A stretch of 64,000 bases of DNA from an uncultured Fretibacterium sp. (GTDB lineage: Bacteria; Synergistota; Synergistia; Synergistales; Aminobacteriaceae): the NCBI GenBank assembly GCA_937900285.1, contig CALCEM010000027.1, positions 3,143 to 67,142 on the forward strand. The letters run 5' to 3'. Positions 1 through 8,922 of the stretch are shown here, one piece after another. Position numbers and translations under genes: made by a program. The notes beneath the pieces were generated by a model that was not told the DNA's origin, did not search any database, and worked only from the letters and a program-made list of their open reading frames with translations. Each line of letters starts with the position of its first letter. Within the stretch, counting starts at the first letter, position 1.

Positions 1-691
1 TTATATTTATATTTTCGTCATCTAATTCTTCGGCTATAGTGTAAGCAATAATTTTATTTTCAATTTTTATTATTCCCCCTGAAAATTTAAACTCGTTCCA
101 TTTTTCGAGAGCTGTTTTTATTGCGTTATCCTCATCCAAAAGTGAAGCAACTTCATCAGAATTTAAATTTAAATCTCTATGCTCGCGCCACACCTCCTGA
201 AAATTAATCAGCTCATCAAAATATTCAGGCGTTAAATTATAATAATCCCATTCGTAACCATCCAAAAATGTACGCACTCTGTTACGTTTATGAGCGAATT
301 TTTTACCCTTTAAATTTATCAGCTCATCAACTAAATAAATATATTCGTCCTGATCGGGTTCAGAAATTAATTTAAATTTGTCGTTATTCTGAAGTTTTTC
401 CGCGTAAAATTCCGGCATATCGTAAATAAAATTTATATTTTCAGATTTGAAATATTTCGGATTAAAAATTTTTTCGCAATTTCCAACAGGCCCGCACATT
501 CCCGAATATTCATCGCTAAATCTCAACCAGCATAAATTATTAATTTCGTCATAAGCTATTTTTACAGGGTATGCTTTTTGCCACAACCATAAAGCAGAAA
601 AACTATATTCAGCGTAATGCACAGGTGAAGAATTATAAAATTTATCGTATTTGTTTTTGTCGTCCCAACTTAAATTTTTAAATTCCAACAT
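1..691 (-). CDS. DUF2156 (LPG-synthase C-terminal-like) protein, 3' end off window
   Basis: This open frame runs leftward from an ATG at 691-689 and is still open at base 1, so about 230 residues are visible and the C-terminus is missing. An AAGGAGA Shine-Dalgarno sequence lies upstream of the ATG. The aromatic-rich N-terminus (HYAEYSFSALWLWQ), a central KGKKFAHKRNRVRTFL stretch near residues 140-155 and an EVWREHRDL segment resemble DUF2156 proteins. These are GNAT-fold relatives of the C-terminal domain of phosphatidylglycerol lysyltransferase. No N-terminal membrane domain is present, so this is the stand-alone soluble form. The substrate is not known, and the family call is by motif recognition only. 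Confidence 0.72.
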   Translation of the reverse strand, partial: MLEFKNLSWDDKNKYDKFYNSSPVHYAEYSFSALWLWQKAYPVKIAYDEINNLCWLRFSDEYSGMCGPVGNCEKIFNPKYFKSENINFIYDMPEFYAEKLQNNDKFKLISEPDQDEYIYLVDELINLKGKKFAHKRNRVRTFLDGYEWDYYNLTPEYFDELINFQEVWREHRDLNLNSDEVASLLDEDNAIKTALEKWNEFKFSGGIIKIENKIIAYTIAEELDDENINI

Positions 692-784
692 GATTAAAAA
701 AAATTATTTCTCCTTGAAAATTTTATTTTTATATTTTACACGTAAGCATATTATTTAAATTTTTAATTACAGGCATAACGCAAA

Positions 785-829
785 TAAAAAATAACGATCC
801 TCAAATTAAAATTTTTAAAATGAGAACCG
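785..829 (-). terminator. Rho-independent terminator of the HU gene
   Basis: On the minus strand a 9-bp stem with two G-U pairs (arms 821-829 and 795-803) closes an A/T-rich loop and is followed by a T-rich tail. It lies just beyond the HU stop codon. Confidence 0.6.
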
Positions 830-859
830 TCACATAATTTTAAATTAAAATCCCCGAAA

Positions 860-1135
860 TTATAATACTTTGTCTTTAAGCTCTTTGCCGGGACGAAATA
901 CAGGGACTTTTTTAGCTGGAATGTGTACAACTTTCGTCGGGTCTTGAGGGTTACGGCCTTCACGGGCTGCGCGCTCACGAACTTCAAAAACTCCAAATCC
1001 TACAAATGTGCACTTATCTCCTTTTGAGAGAGCATCCTCAATCGTCTTAAATACTTCATCAACAACTGGAGCAACATCTTTTTTTCTCATTTCAAGTTTA
1101 GCTGTAATACTGTCAATTAATTCTGCCTTTGTCAA
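860..1135 (-). CDS. hup: HU-family DNA-binding protein
   Basis: This 91-residue nucleoid protein bends and compacts DNA as a dimer. The sequence is a full-length HU: it begins MTKAELID, carries the DNA-binding arm motif GRNPQDP near residues 61-67, and ends with RPGKELKD. The family's usual length is about 90 residues. The start codon is TTG at 1135-1133. It is chosen because MTKAELID is the standard HU N-terminus and an AGGAGG lies 10 bases upstream. A TTGCGT/TAAAAT promoter and a downstream hairpin indicate a single-gene transcript. IHF subunits are close relatives, but the lack of a partner gene and the sequence favour HU. Confidence 0.95.
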   Translation of the reverse strand: MTKAELIDSITAKLEMRKKDVAPVVDEVFKTIEDALSKGDKCTFVGFGVFEVRERAAREGRNPQDPTKVVHIPAKKVPVFRPGKELKDKVL

Positions 1136-1166
1136 GCAAAATACACCTCCTGTTTAAATTTTCTGC

Positions 1167-1194
1167 ATTTTATCAGCTTTTATTAATAACGCAA
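1167..1194 (-). promoter_or_regulatory. Sigma-70-type promoter of the HU gene
   Basis: Read on the minus strand, TTGCGT (1194-1189), a 16-base spacer and TAAAAT (1172-1167) lie about 30 bases upstream of the HU start. Confidence 0.55.
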
Positions 1195-1221
1195 TATTTT
1201 ACGGGGTTTATAAATTTTCAT

Positions 1222-1250
1222 TTGACAATATTTTATTTGTGTTCTAAAAT
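1222..1250 (+). promoter_or_regulatory. Consensus promoter of tRNA-Asn
   Basis: TTGACA (1222-1227), a 17-base spacer and TAAAAT (1245-1250) precede the tRNA by 38 bases. This is a near-perfect housekeeping promoter, and transcription may continue into cbiA because I see no hairpin between them. Confidence 0.8.
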
Positions 1251-1288
1251 TTCCCCTGTTGTTGCGAGACAATAATTTAATTTAAAGT

Positions 1289-1364
1289 TCCATGATAGCT
1301 CAATCGGCAGAGCGGGTGACTGTTAATCACTAGGTTCCAGGTTCGAGTCCTGGTCGTGGAGCCA
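1289..1364 (+). tRNA. tRNA-Asn (GTT anticodon)
   Basis: A full cloverleaf is visible. The acceptor arms TCCATGA and TCGTGGA pair over 7 bp with one G-U. The anticodon loop contains GTT, the T-arm carries GGTTCGAGTCC, and the 3' end has an encoded CCA. It sits 38 bases downstream of a strong promoter. Confidence 0.96.
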
Positions 1365-1435
1365 TTTTTTTTATTTATGTGCTTCTCGTGAAAATTTTTC
1401 ATTTATGCATGTCGAGAAAAATATTAAAATATTTC

Positions 1436-2791
1436 ATGAACAAAAATAAAAATATTAAAAATATTCCAGGCGTAATAATTTCAGCTCCGTCCAGCCATTC
1501 CGGAAAAACTGTAATAACTTGCGCGTTGATCTCAAAATTTATTCAGATGGGTTTAAAAATTTCTGCTTACAAAATCGGCCCGGATTATATCGATCCTGGA
1601 TTTTTAAAATTTGCGAGCAATTCAGACGTTTATAATTTAGACAGCTGGCTAATGAACAAAAATAATTTATGTGAACTGTTTTATAACACGTCCCAAAATT
1701 CTGATCTCGCAATTATTGAAGGTGTTATGGGATTATTTGACGGCGGAGAAAATTCTACGGCAGAGATCGCAAAATTATTAAATATTCCCGTAATTCTCGT
1801 AATTGATTCAAAATCAGCAGGTGAAAGCGTTGCGGCGTTGGCTTTTGGGTTTAAAAATTATGATCCTTGTTTGAATTTCGCAGGAGTAATTTTAAATAAT
1901 ATCGGCTCGGAAAATCACGAAAAAATTATTTTTAACGCACTCAATAAAATTAATATTAATATTAAAATTCTCGGAACAGTTTACCGCGATAAAAATTTAA
2001 TTCTGCCGGAACGCCATATGGGTTTAACTCAAGCTCAGGAAATTAATTTAAATAATTTAAATCTCAACCTGCAAAATATAAAAAATATAAATTACGATGA
2101 AATATTAAAAATTTCGCATGAGACCAAACAAATTAAATTTACACGCTCGAAAATTATTACGCATCATAAAAATATTAAAATCGCTGTTGCTTTAGATGAA
2201 GCATTCTCATTTTATTACGCTGAAAGTTTAAGCACACTCGAAAAATTCGGAGCAGAATTAATTTATTTTAGTCCGTTGCGTGATAAAAATTTACCGGCCG
2301 GAATTAACGCTATTATTTTAGGCGGAGGCTACCCGGAATTACACGCAAAATATTTATTTGAAAATTTCTCAATGCGAAAAAATATTTTTAATTGCGGGCT
2401 TCCAATTTATGCAGAGTGCGGAGGATTTATGTATTTATGCGAAAGTTTAACGGATTTTGATAATAATAAATTTGAAATGGCCGGATTAATAAATTTTGAT
2501 TGCGTCATGAATAAACGCCCTGTTATTGGTTATGTCGAGTGCGAAGCCCTGAATAATAATTTAATTTGTAACGCCGGCAAAAAAATACGCGGACATGAAT
2601 TTCATTTTTCTTCGATGTCCACGCATGTAAATATAAATAAGGACAGATATACCGCATTTAAGATTTTACGCCGTAACAGCGAAATTTCATATTATGGAGG
2701 CTACTCAAATAATAATATTTTGGCTTCATATGTTCATATAAATTTTTTCGGAAATTATGATTTAGCTGAAACTTTCATAAATCGTTTATAA
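1436..2791 (+). CDS. cbiA: Cobyrinic acid a,c-diamide synthase
   Basis: CbiA/CobB amidates the a and c side chains of cobyrinic acid, using glutamine and ATP, in adenosylcobalamin synthesis. The sequence shows a P-loop-like N-terminus (SAPSSHSGKT, residues about 16-25), the KIGPDYIDPGFL motif, and a C-terminal class I glutamine amidotransferase domain with the nucleophile in YAECGGFMYL (Cys near 327) and RGHEFHFSS. The open frame extends back to a GTG at 1379, 15 bases after the tRNA. I prefer the ATG at 1436, just before the conserved region; an ATG at 1409 is also possible, and none has a strong SD. No other cobalamin genes are adjacent. Its 3' end overlaps the convergent glycosyltransferase gene by 37 bp. 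Confidence 0.9.
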   Translation: MNKNKNIKNIPGVIISAPSSHSGKTVITCALISKFIQMGLKISAYKIGPDYIDPGFLKFASNSDVYNLDSWLMNKNNLCELFYNTSQNSDLAIIEGVMGLFDGGENSTAEIAKLLNIPVILVIDSKSAGESVAALAFGFKNYDPCLNFAGVILNNIGSENHEKIIFNALNKININIKILGTVYRDKNLILPERHMGLTQAQEINLNNLNLNLQNIKNINYDEILKISHETKQIKFTRSKIITHHKNIKIAVALDEAFSFYYAESLSTLEKFGAELIYFSPLRDKNLPAGINAIILGGGYPELHAKYLFENFSMRKNIFNCGLPIYAECGGFMYLCESLTDFDNNKFEMAGLINFDCVMNKRPVIGYVECEALNNNLICNAGKKIRGHEFHFSSMSTHVNINKDRYTAFKILRRNSEISYYGGYSNNNILASYVHINFFGNYDLAETFINRL

Positions 2792-3843
2792 ATTTCAATC
2801 GTTTTATTTGCTGAAATTTCCGGCGCAAAATTATTTTTTACAACTTCGAGAGCGTTATTAATTAAATTTTCACGTTCAGAATTATTCATGTTTAAAATTT
2901 TTTCGATGTTTTCCGCAAAATTATTCACGTCATCAACTTTTGAAATTAGGCCGTTATATTCATGTTTTATAAATTCCGTAAATGGCCCGATGTCCGAAAC
3001 TATTACGGGTAAACCTGATGAAAGAGCTTCAAGTAATGCAATGCTGAAACCTTCTGAACGAGACGGCATCACAAAAACATCACTTGCCCATAAATACGGC
3101 TTTACATCTTTCACAAATTCATCAGGCAAAATTATTTTTATTCCTAAATCTTCAGCGAGTTTTAAATATTCTTCCCGTTTACCTTTTTCACCGTCGCCGC
3201 CGATCAAAGCGAGTTTAATATTTTTATGAGATTTGTAAACTTGTGCGAAAGCTTTTATTAAAACGTCGAAGCCTTTACGATAAATATATATTCCCATTCC
3301 GGAAATTAATATTTCGTCGTCGCTAACATTTAATTTTTTCCGCAAATTTTTACGGGTTAAATCATCGCGCTTAAATTTATTTGCATCGACCGGATTATAA
3401 ACGACCGAAATTTTTTCAGGGTTAATATTTTGATTCTGCACCATGTAATTTTTAACCCATTCGGAGCAGGCTATACAGTGAACGGAATTTTTATAATATT
3501 TTGCTTTGGCCGGCTTATCGAAAGTTGAAATAACCGGGACATTTAAATTTTTGCTCCAAAATCCCGCGATCATTGCTGCCGAAGATAATCGAGTGTGAAT
3601 AATGTCGGGCTTAAAATTTTTTACAACGCTTTTGAATCCCGGTGAAAATATTGGCACACTTGCAATTAACGGCTTGAAGGTTAAAGTTTTTATTTTGAAG
3701 TCTTCAGCAGTCCGTTCAACATAACCGCCTGGACGACATAACAAAGCAGATTCAACGCCAAAATTTTCGAGTAATTTTATATGTTCGAGATAAGGCACGA
3801 GCCACGATAAAGTATTACAGTCTATATAATGAAGTACACGCAT
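2755..3843 (-). CDS. Glycosyltransferase family 4 (GT4, GT-B fold)
   Basis: This 362-residue protein probably transfers a sugar from a nucleotide sugar in LPS or capsule assembly at the cytoplasmic membrane. An N-terminal MRVLHYIDC strand is followed by the acceptor half, and the C-terminal donor half has SGMGIYIYRKGFDVLIKA. The E-x7-E motif of GT4 retaining enzymes is seen as EGFSIALLE near residues 265-273. Length is normal for the family. The gene overlaps the 3' end of cbiA tail-to-tail. The small gene upstream at 3864-4202 is 20 bases away, so the two may be co-transcribed. Donor and acceptor cannot be assigned from sequence. Confidence 0.88.
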   Translation of the reverse strand: MRVLHYIDCNTLSWLVPYLEHIKLLENFGVESALLCRPGGYVERTAEDFKIKTLTFKPLIASVPIFSPGFKSVVKNFKPDIIHTRLSSAAMIAGFWSKNLNVPVISTFDKPAKAKYYKNSVHCIACSEWVKNYMVQNQNINPEKISVVYNPVDANKFKRDDLTRKNLRKKLNVSDDEILISGMGIYIYRKGFDVLIKAFAQVYKSHKNIKLALIGGDGEKGKREEYLKLAEDLGIKIILPDEFVKDVKPYLWASDVFVMPSRSEGFSIALLEALSSGLPVIVSDIGPFTEFIKHEYNGLISKVDDVNNFAENIEKILNMNNSERENLINNALEVVKNNFAPEISANKTIEIYKRFMKVSAKS

Positions 3844-3863
3844 TTTAAATTTTGATTATTATA

Positions 3864-4202
3864 TTAAATATTTACGCCGGAATTTTTAAATTTTTTAATT
3901 ACATCGTTCATCGACATAAATCCAATTTCGCGGGCGATTTCTTTGCCGTCAGAATTTTTAAAAATCAAAACCGGAACATAACGAATATTATATTTTTTCA
4001 CTAAATCCTGATTATCTTCCAGATATAAATGCGAAGTCTTCAAGCTCTGATAATTTTTGTTAAGCTCTTTAAATACTTTTAACATTTGAGCGCAGGCCGG
4101 ACAATCTTTTGTTGAGAGCATCATTAATTCCGGTTTGGAATCTGCGAAACAAACGCCGGCAGAAATTAATAAAAACGAGCAGATTAAAAATATTTTACGC
4201 AT
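3864..4202 (-). CDS. Secreted thioredoxin-fold protein
   Basis: The product is about 112 residues. A signal peptide (MRKIFLICSFLLISAGVCFA) is followed by a small thioredoxin domain with the active-site motif CPAC near residues 33-36 and a conserved cis-Pro context (YVPVLIF). It is probably a periplasmic thiol-disulfide protein, with partner unknown. The frame extends upstream to 4253, but I choose the ATG at 4202 because the signal peptide starts there and an AAGGAG lies 9-10 bases upstream. The domain is shorter than DsbA or ResA proteins and closer to classical thioredoxin size. Confidence 0.82.
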   Translation of the reverse strand: MRKIFLICSFLLISAGVCFADSKPELMMLSTKDCPACAQMLKVFKELNKNYQSLKTSHLYLEDNQDLVKKYNIRYVPVLIFKNSDGKEIAREIGFMSMNDVIKKFKNSGVNI

Positions 4203-4331
4203 GATTTTATTACGCTCCTTTATAAATTTATAAATTCCTGAAAATTGTAACATTACAAAATGAATTTTATCAGAATGAATTAAATTTTATAATTTGTTTA
4301 AATACGGCGTGCAACAGGAGGTTTTTATTTT

Positions 4332-4874
4332 ATGATCTGGAGATTATATTATCAATTTTTAAAATTCGGTTGCTTCACATTCGGCGGAGGCTGGAGCATT
4401 GTCGCTCAAATGAAAGAAATTTACGTCGACAAACAAAAAATTATTACTGACGAGGAGTTATTGGACATTACGAGCATCGGCAGAAGTTTACCCGGAACAA
4501 TGATCGGAAATATTGCGATGATGTTCGGTTACAGAATGGCCGGAATTTTAGGCGGATTGGCTTGCGTGTTCGGAATGATTACAGCTCCGTTTATAGTATT
4601 GATTTTGATCACAAGTTTTTACGCTGCATTCCAAAATAATTTAATTGTAGCTTCGGCCATGAAAGGTTTGCGCTGTGCAGTTGCTCCGATAATTATAGCG
4701 GCATTGTTCGGAATGATAAAAGGTGCATTTAAATTGCCTGCGTGCTATTTGGTGGCGTTAATCTCATTTGGATTATTTTTTTATGTTAGCTGTGTGTGGC
4801 TTGTAGTAATTGGAGCGGTTTGCGGTTTTATAATTTGCGAATATTACGAGAAAACAAATAAAATTAATGCTTAA
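4332..4874 (+). CDS. Chromate transporter family subunit (ChrA half, first)
   Basis: This 180-residue membrane protein matches one half of a CHR-family transporter. It starts with LYYQFLKFGCFTFGGGWSIV, which contains the family FGGG motif, and carries the SLPGTMIGN signature near residues 54-62 followed by hydrophobic helices. An AGGAGG sits 10 bases before the ATG. A paired half gene follows at 4930, the usual two-gene short-chain CHR arrangement. Such pairs are common in anaerobes, where chromate is an unlikely natural substrate, so the true substrate is uncertain. Confidence 0.86.
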   Translation: MIWRLYYQFLKFGCFTFGGGWSIVAQMKEIYVDKQKIITDEELLDITSIGRSLPGTMIGNIAMMFGYRMAGILGGLACVFGMITAPFIVLILITSFYAAFQNNLIVASAMKGLRCAVAPIIIAALFGMIKGAFKLPACYLVALISFGLFFYVSCVWLVVIGAVCGFIICEYYEKTNKINA

Positions 4875-4929
4875 CGTTACGAACGTTCCGCCCAGAAACT
4901 ATTAACTATTAGGGGATGAAATTTAAAAA

Positions 4930-5457
4930 ATGTTATATATAAAATTATTTTGGAGTTTTGTAAAAATTGGCTTTACGAGTTTTGGGGGGCTTTCAATGAT
5001 CCCGTTAATTTCCAGCGAAATGATTTCACATAATTGGATGACAGCTCATGAAGTTTCCGACATAGTAGCAATTGCAGAAATGACACCCGGCCCGCTTGGA
5101 TTAAATTGCGCTACGTTCGCAGGAATGAAAGCAGGGGGATTGCTCGGAGCATTTTTCGCGAACATGGGAGCATTATCGCCGACATTTATTTTAAGCACAT
5201 TGGCAGCGATGTTTTTCGCGCATTTCAAGGACAGCAAATATTTAAATAAAATTATGATCGGAGTACGTCCTGCATGTATTGGAATGGTGGGCGGAGTTTT
5301 ATTGCAATTATCCGGCGCAAATTTTACGGATATTGTTACGGGAATTTTGGGGATTGCGGATTTAATTTTGTTAATTAAGTTTAAATTTTCAATTCCGAAA
5401 GTATTATTATTAAACGCAATAGCAGGAATAATTTTATTTAGAGTATTTGAATTTTGA
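4930..5457 (+). CDS. Chromate transporter family subunit (ChrA half, second)
   Basis: This 175-residue protein is the second half of the short-chain CHR pair. It begins with LFWSFVKIGFTSFGGLSMIP and carries the AEMTPGPLGLN motif near residues 50-60. Several hydrophobic helices follow. It lies 55 bases after the first half and is presumably co-transcribed, and the two products should assemble as a heteromer in the cytoplasmic membrane. The transported anion is unproven. Confidence 0.86.
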   Translation: MLYIKLFWSFVKIGFTSFGGLSMIPLISSEMISHNWMTAHEVSDIVAIAEMTPGPLGLNCATFAGMKAGGLLGAFFANMGALSPTFILSTLAAMFFAHFKDSKYLNKIMIGVRPACIGMVGGVLLQLSGANFTDIVTGILGIADLILLIKFKFSIPKVLLLNAIAGIILFRVFEF

Positions 5458-5465
5458 TGAAGATC

Positions 5466-5501
5466 AAAAAAAATCCCGGAGATAAATAATTAAATCCGGG
5501 A
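5466..5501 (-). terminator. Terminator after the rubrerythrin gene, possibly bidirectional
   Basis: A perfect 7-bp stem TCCCGGA/TCCGGGA (5474-5480 and 5495-5501) is followed on the minus strand by a run of eight T. It sits between the convergent chromate-transporter and rubrerythrin genes and may also stop plus-strand transcripts weakly. Confidence 0.75.
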
Positions 5502-5540
5502 AAATAATTTTAATTTTAACTTTAATCTTAATTCAAAATA

Positions 5541-6047
5541 TTAACGCGCTGGATTCTTTAAAAATTTTGCACCCGGCACGTTACAGATCGGACATTTATC
5601 AGGAGCACTGCCCTCGTGAACATATCCGCATACAGGACACACATACCAGTCTGTATCCTTGCCTTTGAGTGAGTCGAGATTCTCAAGAGTTTTTTTGTAT
5701 AATGCTCCGTGTGCTTTTTCGGCTTCGTTCGCTAAATTAAAACTCGTTTTAGCCTTTGCATTTCCTTCGGTTTCGGCATCCTTTATAAATTCCGGGTACA
5801 TCGTTGTAAATTCGTAAGTTTCACCGTCAAGAGCTGCTTTTAAATTTTCTGCTGTAGAATTAATTCCGCCCATAGTTTTAAAATGTGATGTGGCGTGTAA
5901 AGTTTCAGCCGAAGCAATAGCCCTGAACATTTTTGCGACTCCTGGAAAGCCATCTTTTTCAGCTTGATCGGCAAATGCTAAATATTTCCTGTTAGCTTGT
6001 GATTCTCCTGCGAAAGCGTTGGCCAAATCCTGCATTACTTTGCTCAT
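5541..6047 (-). CDS. Rubrerythrin
   Basis: This 168-residue non-haem iron protein reduces hydrogen peroxide in anaerobes. The N-terminal ferritin-like domain carries the diiron carboxylate and His helices (FAGESQANRKYLAFA, SAETLHATSHF, ANEAEKAHGALYKKTLE). The C-terminal rubredoxin-like domain has two CxxC pairs (CPVCGYVH and CPICNVPG). Domain order and length match classical rubrerythrin. The gene stands alone, with a promoter gap upstream and a hairpin downstream. It points to an oxygen-sensitive lifestyle. Confidence 0.94.
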   Translation of the reverse strand: MSKVMQDLANAFAGESQANRKYLAFADQAEKDGFPGVAKMFRAIASAETLHATSHFKTMGGINSTAENLKAALDGETYEFTTMYPEFIKDAETEGNAKAKTSFNLANEAEKAHGALYKKTLENLDSLKGKDTDWYVCPVCGYVHEGSAPDKCPICNVPGAKFLKNPAR

Positions 6048-6173
6048 AATTTTTCCCCCCGTAAAAATTTAATCTGGATATTATACCAGCCTTTGCGAAT
6101 ATCTTTTAAAAAATTAAATTTCTGATATTATTTTGAAAATTCTAAATCTAAACAGGAGGGAATTAATTTAATT

Positions 6174-6920
6174 ATGTACGAAATAGTTTTAATACGTCAC
6201 GGCGAAAGCGCATGGAACAAAGAAAACAGATTTACCGGCTGGACTGATGTTCCTCTCTCAGAAAAAGGAATCAACGAAGCAAGAGAAGCAGGAAAATTAT
6301 TAAAATCCGAAAATTTTAAATTTGATTACGCTTTTACTTCCGTTTTGAAACGCGCTATTAAAACTTTATGGCTCGTCCTCGAAGAAATGGATTTAATGTG
6401 GATTCCCGTTGAGCATTCATGGAAATTAAACGAGCGTCATTACGGAGCATTGCAGGGATTAAATAAAGCGGATACAGCCGCAAAATATGGAGACGATCAA
6501 GTAAAAATTTGGAGACGCAGTTATGATATTCAACCGCCGAAGCTCGAAATTTCAGATGAAAGATTTCCCGGAAATGATCCAAAATATTCAGGCTTGAATA
6601 AATATGAACTGCCTTTTACTGAATGTTTAGCCGATACAGTTTCGAGGGTTGTGCCGTTCTGGATTGACAAAATTGTCCCGGTTGTTAAGTCCGGCAAAAA
6701 AATTATTATCGCAGCTCACGGAAATAGTTTGAGAGCACTCGTTAAATATCTTGATAACGTTTCGGAAAAAGAAATTACAGAATTAAATATCCCGACTGGT
6801 GTGCCGCTGGTTTATGAGCTTGATGAAAATTTAAAACCGATTTCGCACAAATATCTCGGAGATGCTGAAGCGATCGCTAAAGCTCAGGCAGCCGTCGCCA
6901 ATCAGGGTAAAGCGAAATAA
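6174..6920 (+). CDS. gpmA: 2,3-bisphosphoglycerate-dependent phosphoglycerate mutase
   Basis: This 248-residue cytosolic glycolytic enzyme interconverts 3- and 2-phosphoglycerate through a phosphohistidine. The motif [10 protein letters not shown] (catalytic His near residue 8) is followed by [14 protein letters not shown], the loop [12 protein letters not shown], and the second His in [10 protein letters not shown]. The length equals that of E. coli GpmA. An AGGAGG-type SD precedes the ATG. It is followed 54 bases later by an aminotransferase gene with its own SD. Confidence 0.95.
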   Translation: MYEIVLIRHGESAWNKENRFTGWTDVPLSEKGINEAREAGKLLKSENFKFDYAFTSVLKRAIKTLWLVLEEMDLMWIPVEHSWKLNERHYGALQGLNKADTAAKYGDDQVKIWRRSYDIQPPKLEISDERFPGNDPKYSGLNKYELPFTECLADTVSRVVPFWIDKIVPVVKSGKKIIIAAHGNSLRALVKYLDNVSEKEITELNIPTGVPLVYELDENLKPISHKYLGDAEAIAKAQAAVANQGKAK

Positions 6921-6974
6921 TTTAATTTAATATTTAATATAATATTTATGTTGTTGGAGGAATAATTTTTTATT

Positions 6975-8168
6975 ATGCATTTTTCAGACAGAATCCAGGC
7001 GTTAAAAATTTCACCTATAAGGCGTTTAATTCCTTATGCCGATGCAGCTGTCGCAAAAGGAAAAAAAGTTTATCGCTTAAATATTGGGCAGCCTGATATA
7101 AAAACTCCTCAAGAATATTTTGACGCTATAAAAAAATTTCATCCTGAAGTTGTAGCTTATTCAGTTTCGCAAGGTATTCCGGAATTACGCGAGGCCATCA
7201 GCAATTATTATAAATCTTGGAATATCCCGTATGATCCTAGCGATATTTATATAACCAGTGGCGGGAGTGAAGCATTATCATTTGCAGTAATGATTTTATG
7301 TGATCCAGGTGATGAGATTTTAGTGCCTGAACCTTTTTACGCGAATTATAATACTTTTGCAAAATTGGCACTTGCAAATTTAAAACCGATTCCGACGAAA
7401 GCAGAAACGGGATTTCATTTGCCGTCCGAAGAAGTTATTGAAGGTTTAATAAATTCGAGAACTCGCGCAATTTGGATGTCTCATCCCTGCAATCCTACCG
7501 GAGCAATTTACACGCCTGATGAAATTAATATGTTGACTAGAATTGCGAAGAAGCACGATATTTTTATTATTGCCGATGAAGTTTATCGCGAATTTGTTTA
7601 CGAAGCTGGGGAATTTATGAGCTTCGGCCATGTTAAAGATGCTTTAGACCGGGTGATAATGGTTGATTCGCTTTCAAAACGTTACAGCGTTTGCGGTGCT
7701 AGAGTTGGGAGCATTGCGATCAAGAATAAAGAATTTTTAGCGGAAGTCATGAAATTATGTCAGGGCAGGTTATGTGTTTCAGCTGTTGAACAATTTGCAG
7801 CGGTGAATTTGTACAACACTCCAAAAAATTATTTACAGGAAGTCAACAAAGAATATAAAGCGCGTCGAGATGTTTTATATAATGACCTGAAAAAAATTAA
7901 CGGAGTCGTCTGCCACGAACCTAAAGGGGCATTTTATGCAATGGCAAAATTTCCGGTTGACAGTTCGGAAAAATTTATAATTTGGATGCTTGAAAATTTT
8001 GATGTAAACGGCGAAACGATGATGGCATCTCCCGGAAATGGTTTTTACGCTGATCCCAACGATGGAATTAACGAAATGAGAATGGCCTATATTTTAAAAT
8101 CTGAAGACCTCGAAAAGGCATTAAATATTTTAAAGCAGGCTATTGAAGCATATCCCGGCAGAATTTAA
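6975..8168 (+). CDS. Class I/II pyridoxal-phosphate aminotransferase (aspartate aminotransferase-like)
   Basis: This 397-residue fold-type I aminotransferase has KVYRLNIGQPDIKTP near the N-terminus, the SHPCNPTG loop near residues 170-177, and the PLP-binding Lys in SLSKRYSVCGARVG near residue 235. The family includes aspartate, alanine and broad-specificity enzymes, and the exact substrate cannot be fixed. It lies between gpmA and a DUF554 gene (10 bases), with which it may be co-transcribed. A GGAGG SD is seen upstream. Confidence 0.88.
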   Translation: MHFSDRIQALKISPIRRLIPYADAAVAKGKKVYRLNIGQPDIKTPQEYFDAIKKFHPEVVAYSVSQGIPELREAISNYYKSWNIPYDPSDIYITSGGSEALSFAVMILCDPGDEILVPEPFYANYNTFAKLALANLKPIPTKAETGFHLPSEEVIEGLINSRTRAIWMSHPCNPTGAIYTPDEINMLTRIAKKHDIFIIADEVYREFVYEAGEFMSFGHVKDALDRVIMVDSLSKRYSVCGARVGSIAIKNKEFLAEVMKLCQGRLCVSAVEQFAAVNLYNTPKNYLQEVNKEYKARRDVLYNDLKKINGVVCHEPKGAFYAMAKFPVDSSEKFIIWMLENFDVNGETMMASPGNGFYADPNDGINEMRMAYILKSEDLEKALNILKQAIEAYPGRI

Positions 8169-8178
8169 AATTTAAATT

Positions 8179-8877
8179 ATGAGTTTATTCAGTTCTATTC
8201 CGGCAGGAGGAACGGTTTTTAATTTCCTGGCAGTTTTAATCGGCAGTTTTATCGGACTTACTGTCGGGAAATTTTTTCCGGAAAAGTTGCAGCGCGAAAT
8301 TTTTAACTGTTTGGGATTATTTACGATTTACGTCGGGATCAGCATGGCTCTTAAAATGCAAAATTCAAACGCTGTATTATTGAGTTTAGTTTTGGGTACG
8401 ATAACGGGTAATTTTTTGGGGATCGAAAATGAATTAAATTCCTTAGGCGACAAAATAAAAAATAAATTACATGCGAAAGAATCAAAATTTACAGAGGGTT
8501 TTGTGACGGCGACATTATTATTTTGTGTTGGTTCAATGGCAATACTCGGAGCATTTGAGGACGGTTTAAAACATAATCCTTCAATTTTGATCACAAAAGG
8601 TGTAATGGATGGCATAGCATCAATATTATTTTCGAGTGCGTTAGGTCTTGGCGTAATGTTTTCTGTTTTCCCGTTAATAATTTATCAGGGCGGATTAACT
8701 TTTTTAGCTTCGCTTTTAGCACCGTTCATAACGCAAAATATTTACGCTGATATATCTGGCATCGGTGGCTTGATGATAATCGGAATAGGCACGAATTTAC
8801 TGGGCGTAACAAAATTAAAATTATCTGATATGTTGCCGGGATTAATTTATATAGTTTTGCTATCAAGAATTTTTTAA
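8179..8877 (+). CDS. DUF554 membrane protein
   Basis: This 232-residue integral membrane protein begins with a Gly/Ala-rich helix (FNFLAVLIGSFIGLTVG) and contains GSMAILGAFEDGL near residues 117-129 and GGLMIIGIGTNLLG near the C-terminus. These are hallmarks of the DUF554 (YdfK/YqgA-like) family. I count six to seven hydrophobic segments. Function is unknown in the family. It starts 10 bases after the aminotransferase, without a clear strong SD. Confidence 0.85.
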   Translation: MSLFSSIPAGGTVFNFLAVLIGSFIGLTVGKFFPEKLQREIFNCLGLFTIYVGISMALKMQNSNAVLLSLVLGTITGNFLGIENELNSLGDKIKNKLHAKESKFTEGFVTATLLFCVGSMAILGAFEDGLKHNPSILITKGVMDGIASILFSSALGLGVMFSVFPLIIYQGGLTFLASLLAPFITQNIYADISGIGGLMIIGIGTNLLGVTKLKLSDMLPGLIYIVLLSRIF

Positions 8878-8893
8878 AATTTAAAATTGGGGG

Positions 8894-8922
8894 TTGACAA
8901 AATAAAATGACTGCGCTTAAAT
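8894..8922 (+). promoter_or_regulatory. Promoter-like element overlapping the GT8 start codon
   Basis: TTGACA (8894-8899), a 17-base spacer and TTAAAT (8917-8922) end exactly where the CATCA repeats begin. The ATG at 8907 lies inside the spacer, so the element cannot serve that ATG. It matters because the repeat-bearing gene at 42781 has the same arrangement. Confidence 0.3.

Noticed and set aside
763..996. 77-residue minus-strand frame overlapping the HU gene and its terminator
   Set aside because: It overlaps HU in another frame, lacks family features and spans the HU terminator.
1365..1435. Cobalamin riboswitch before cbiA
   Set aside because: The space after tRNA-Asn is about 70 bases and shows no B12-box-like sequence.
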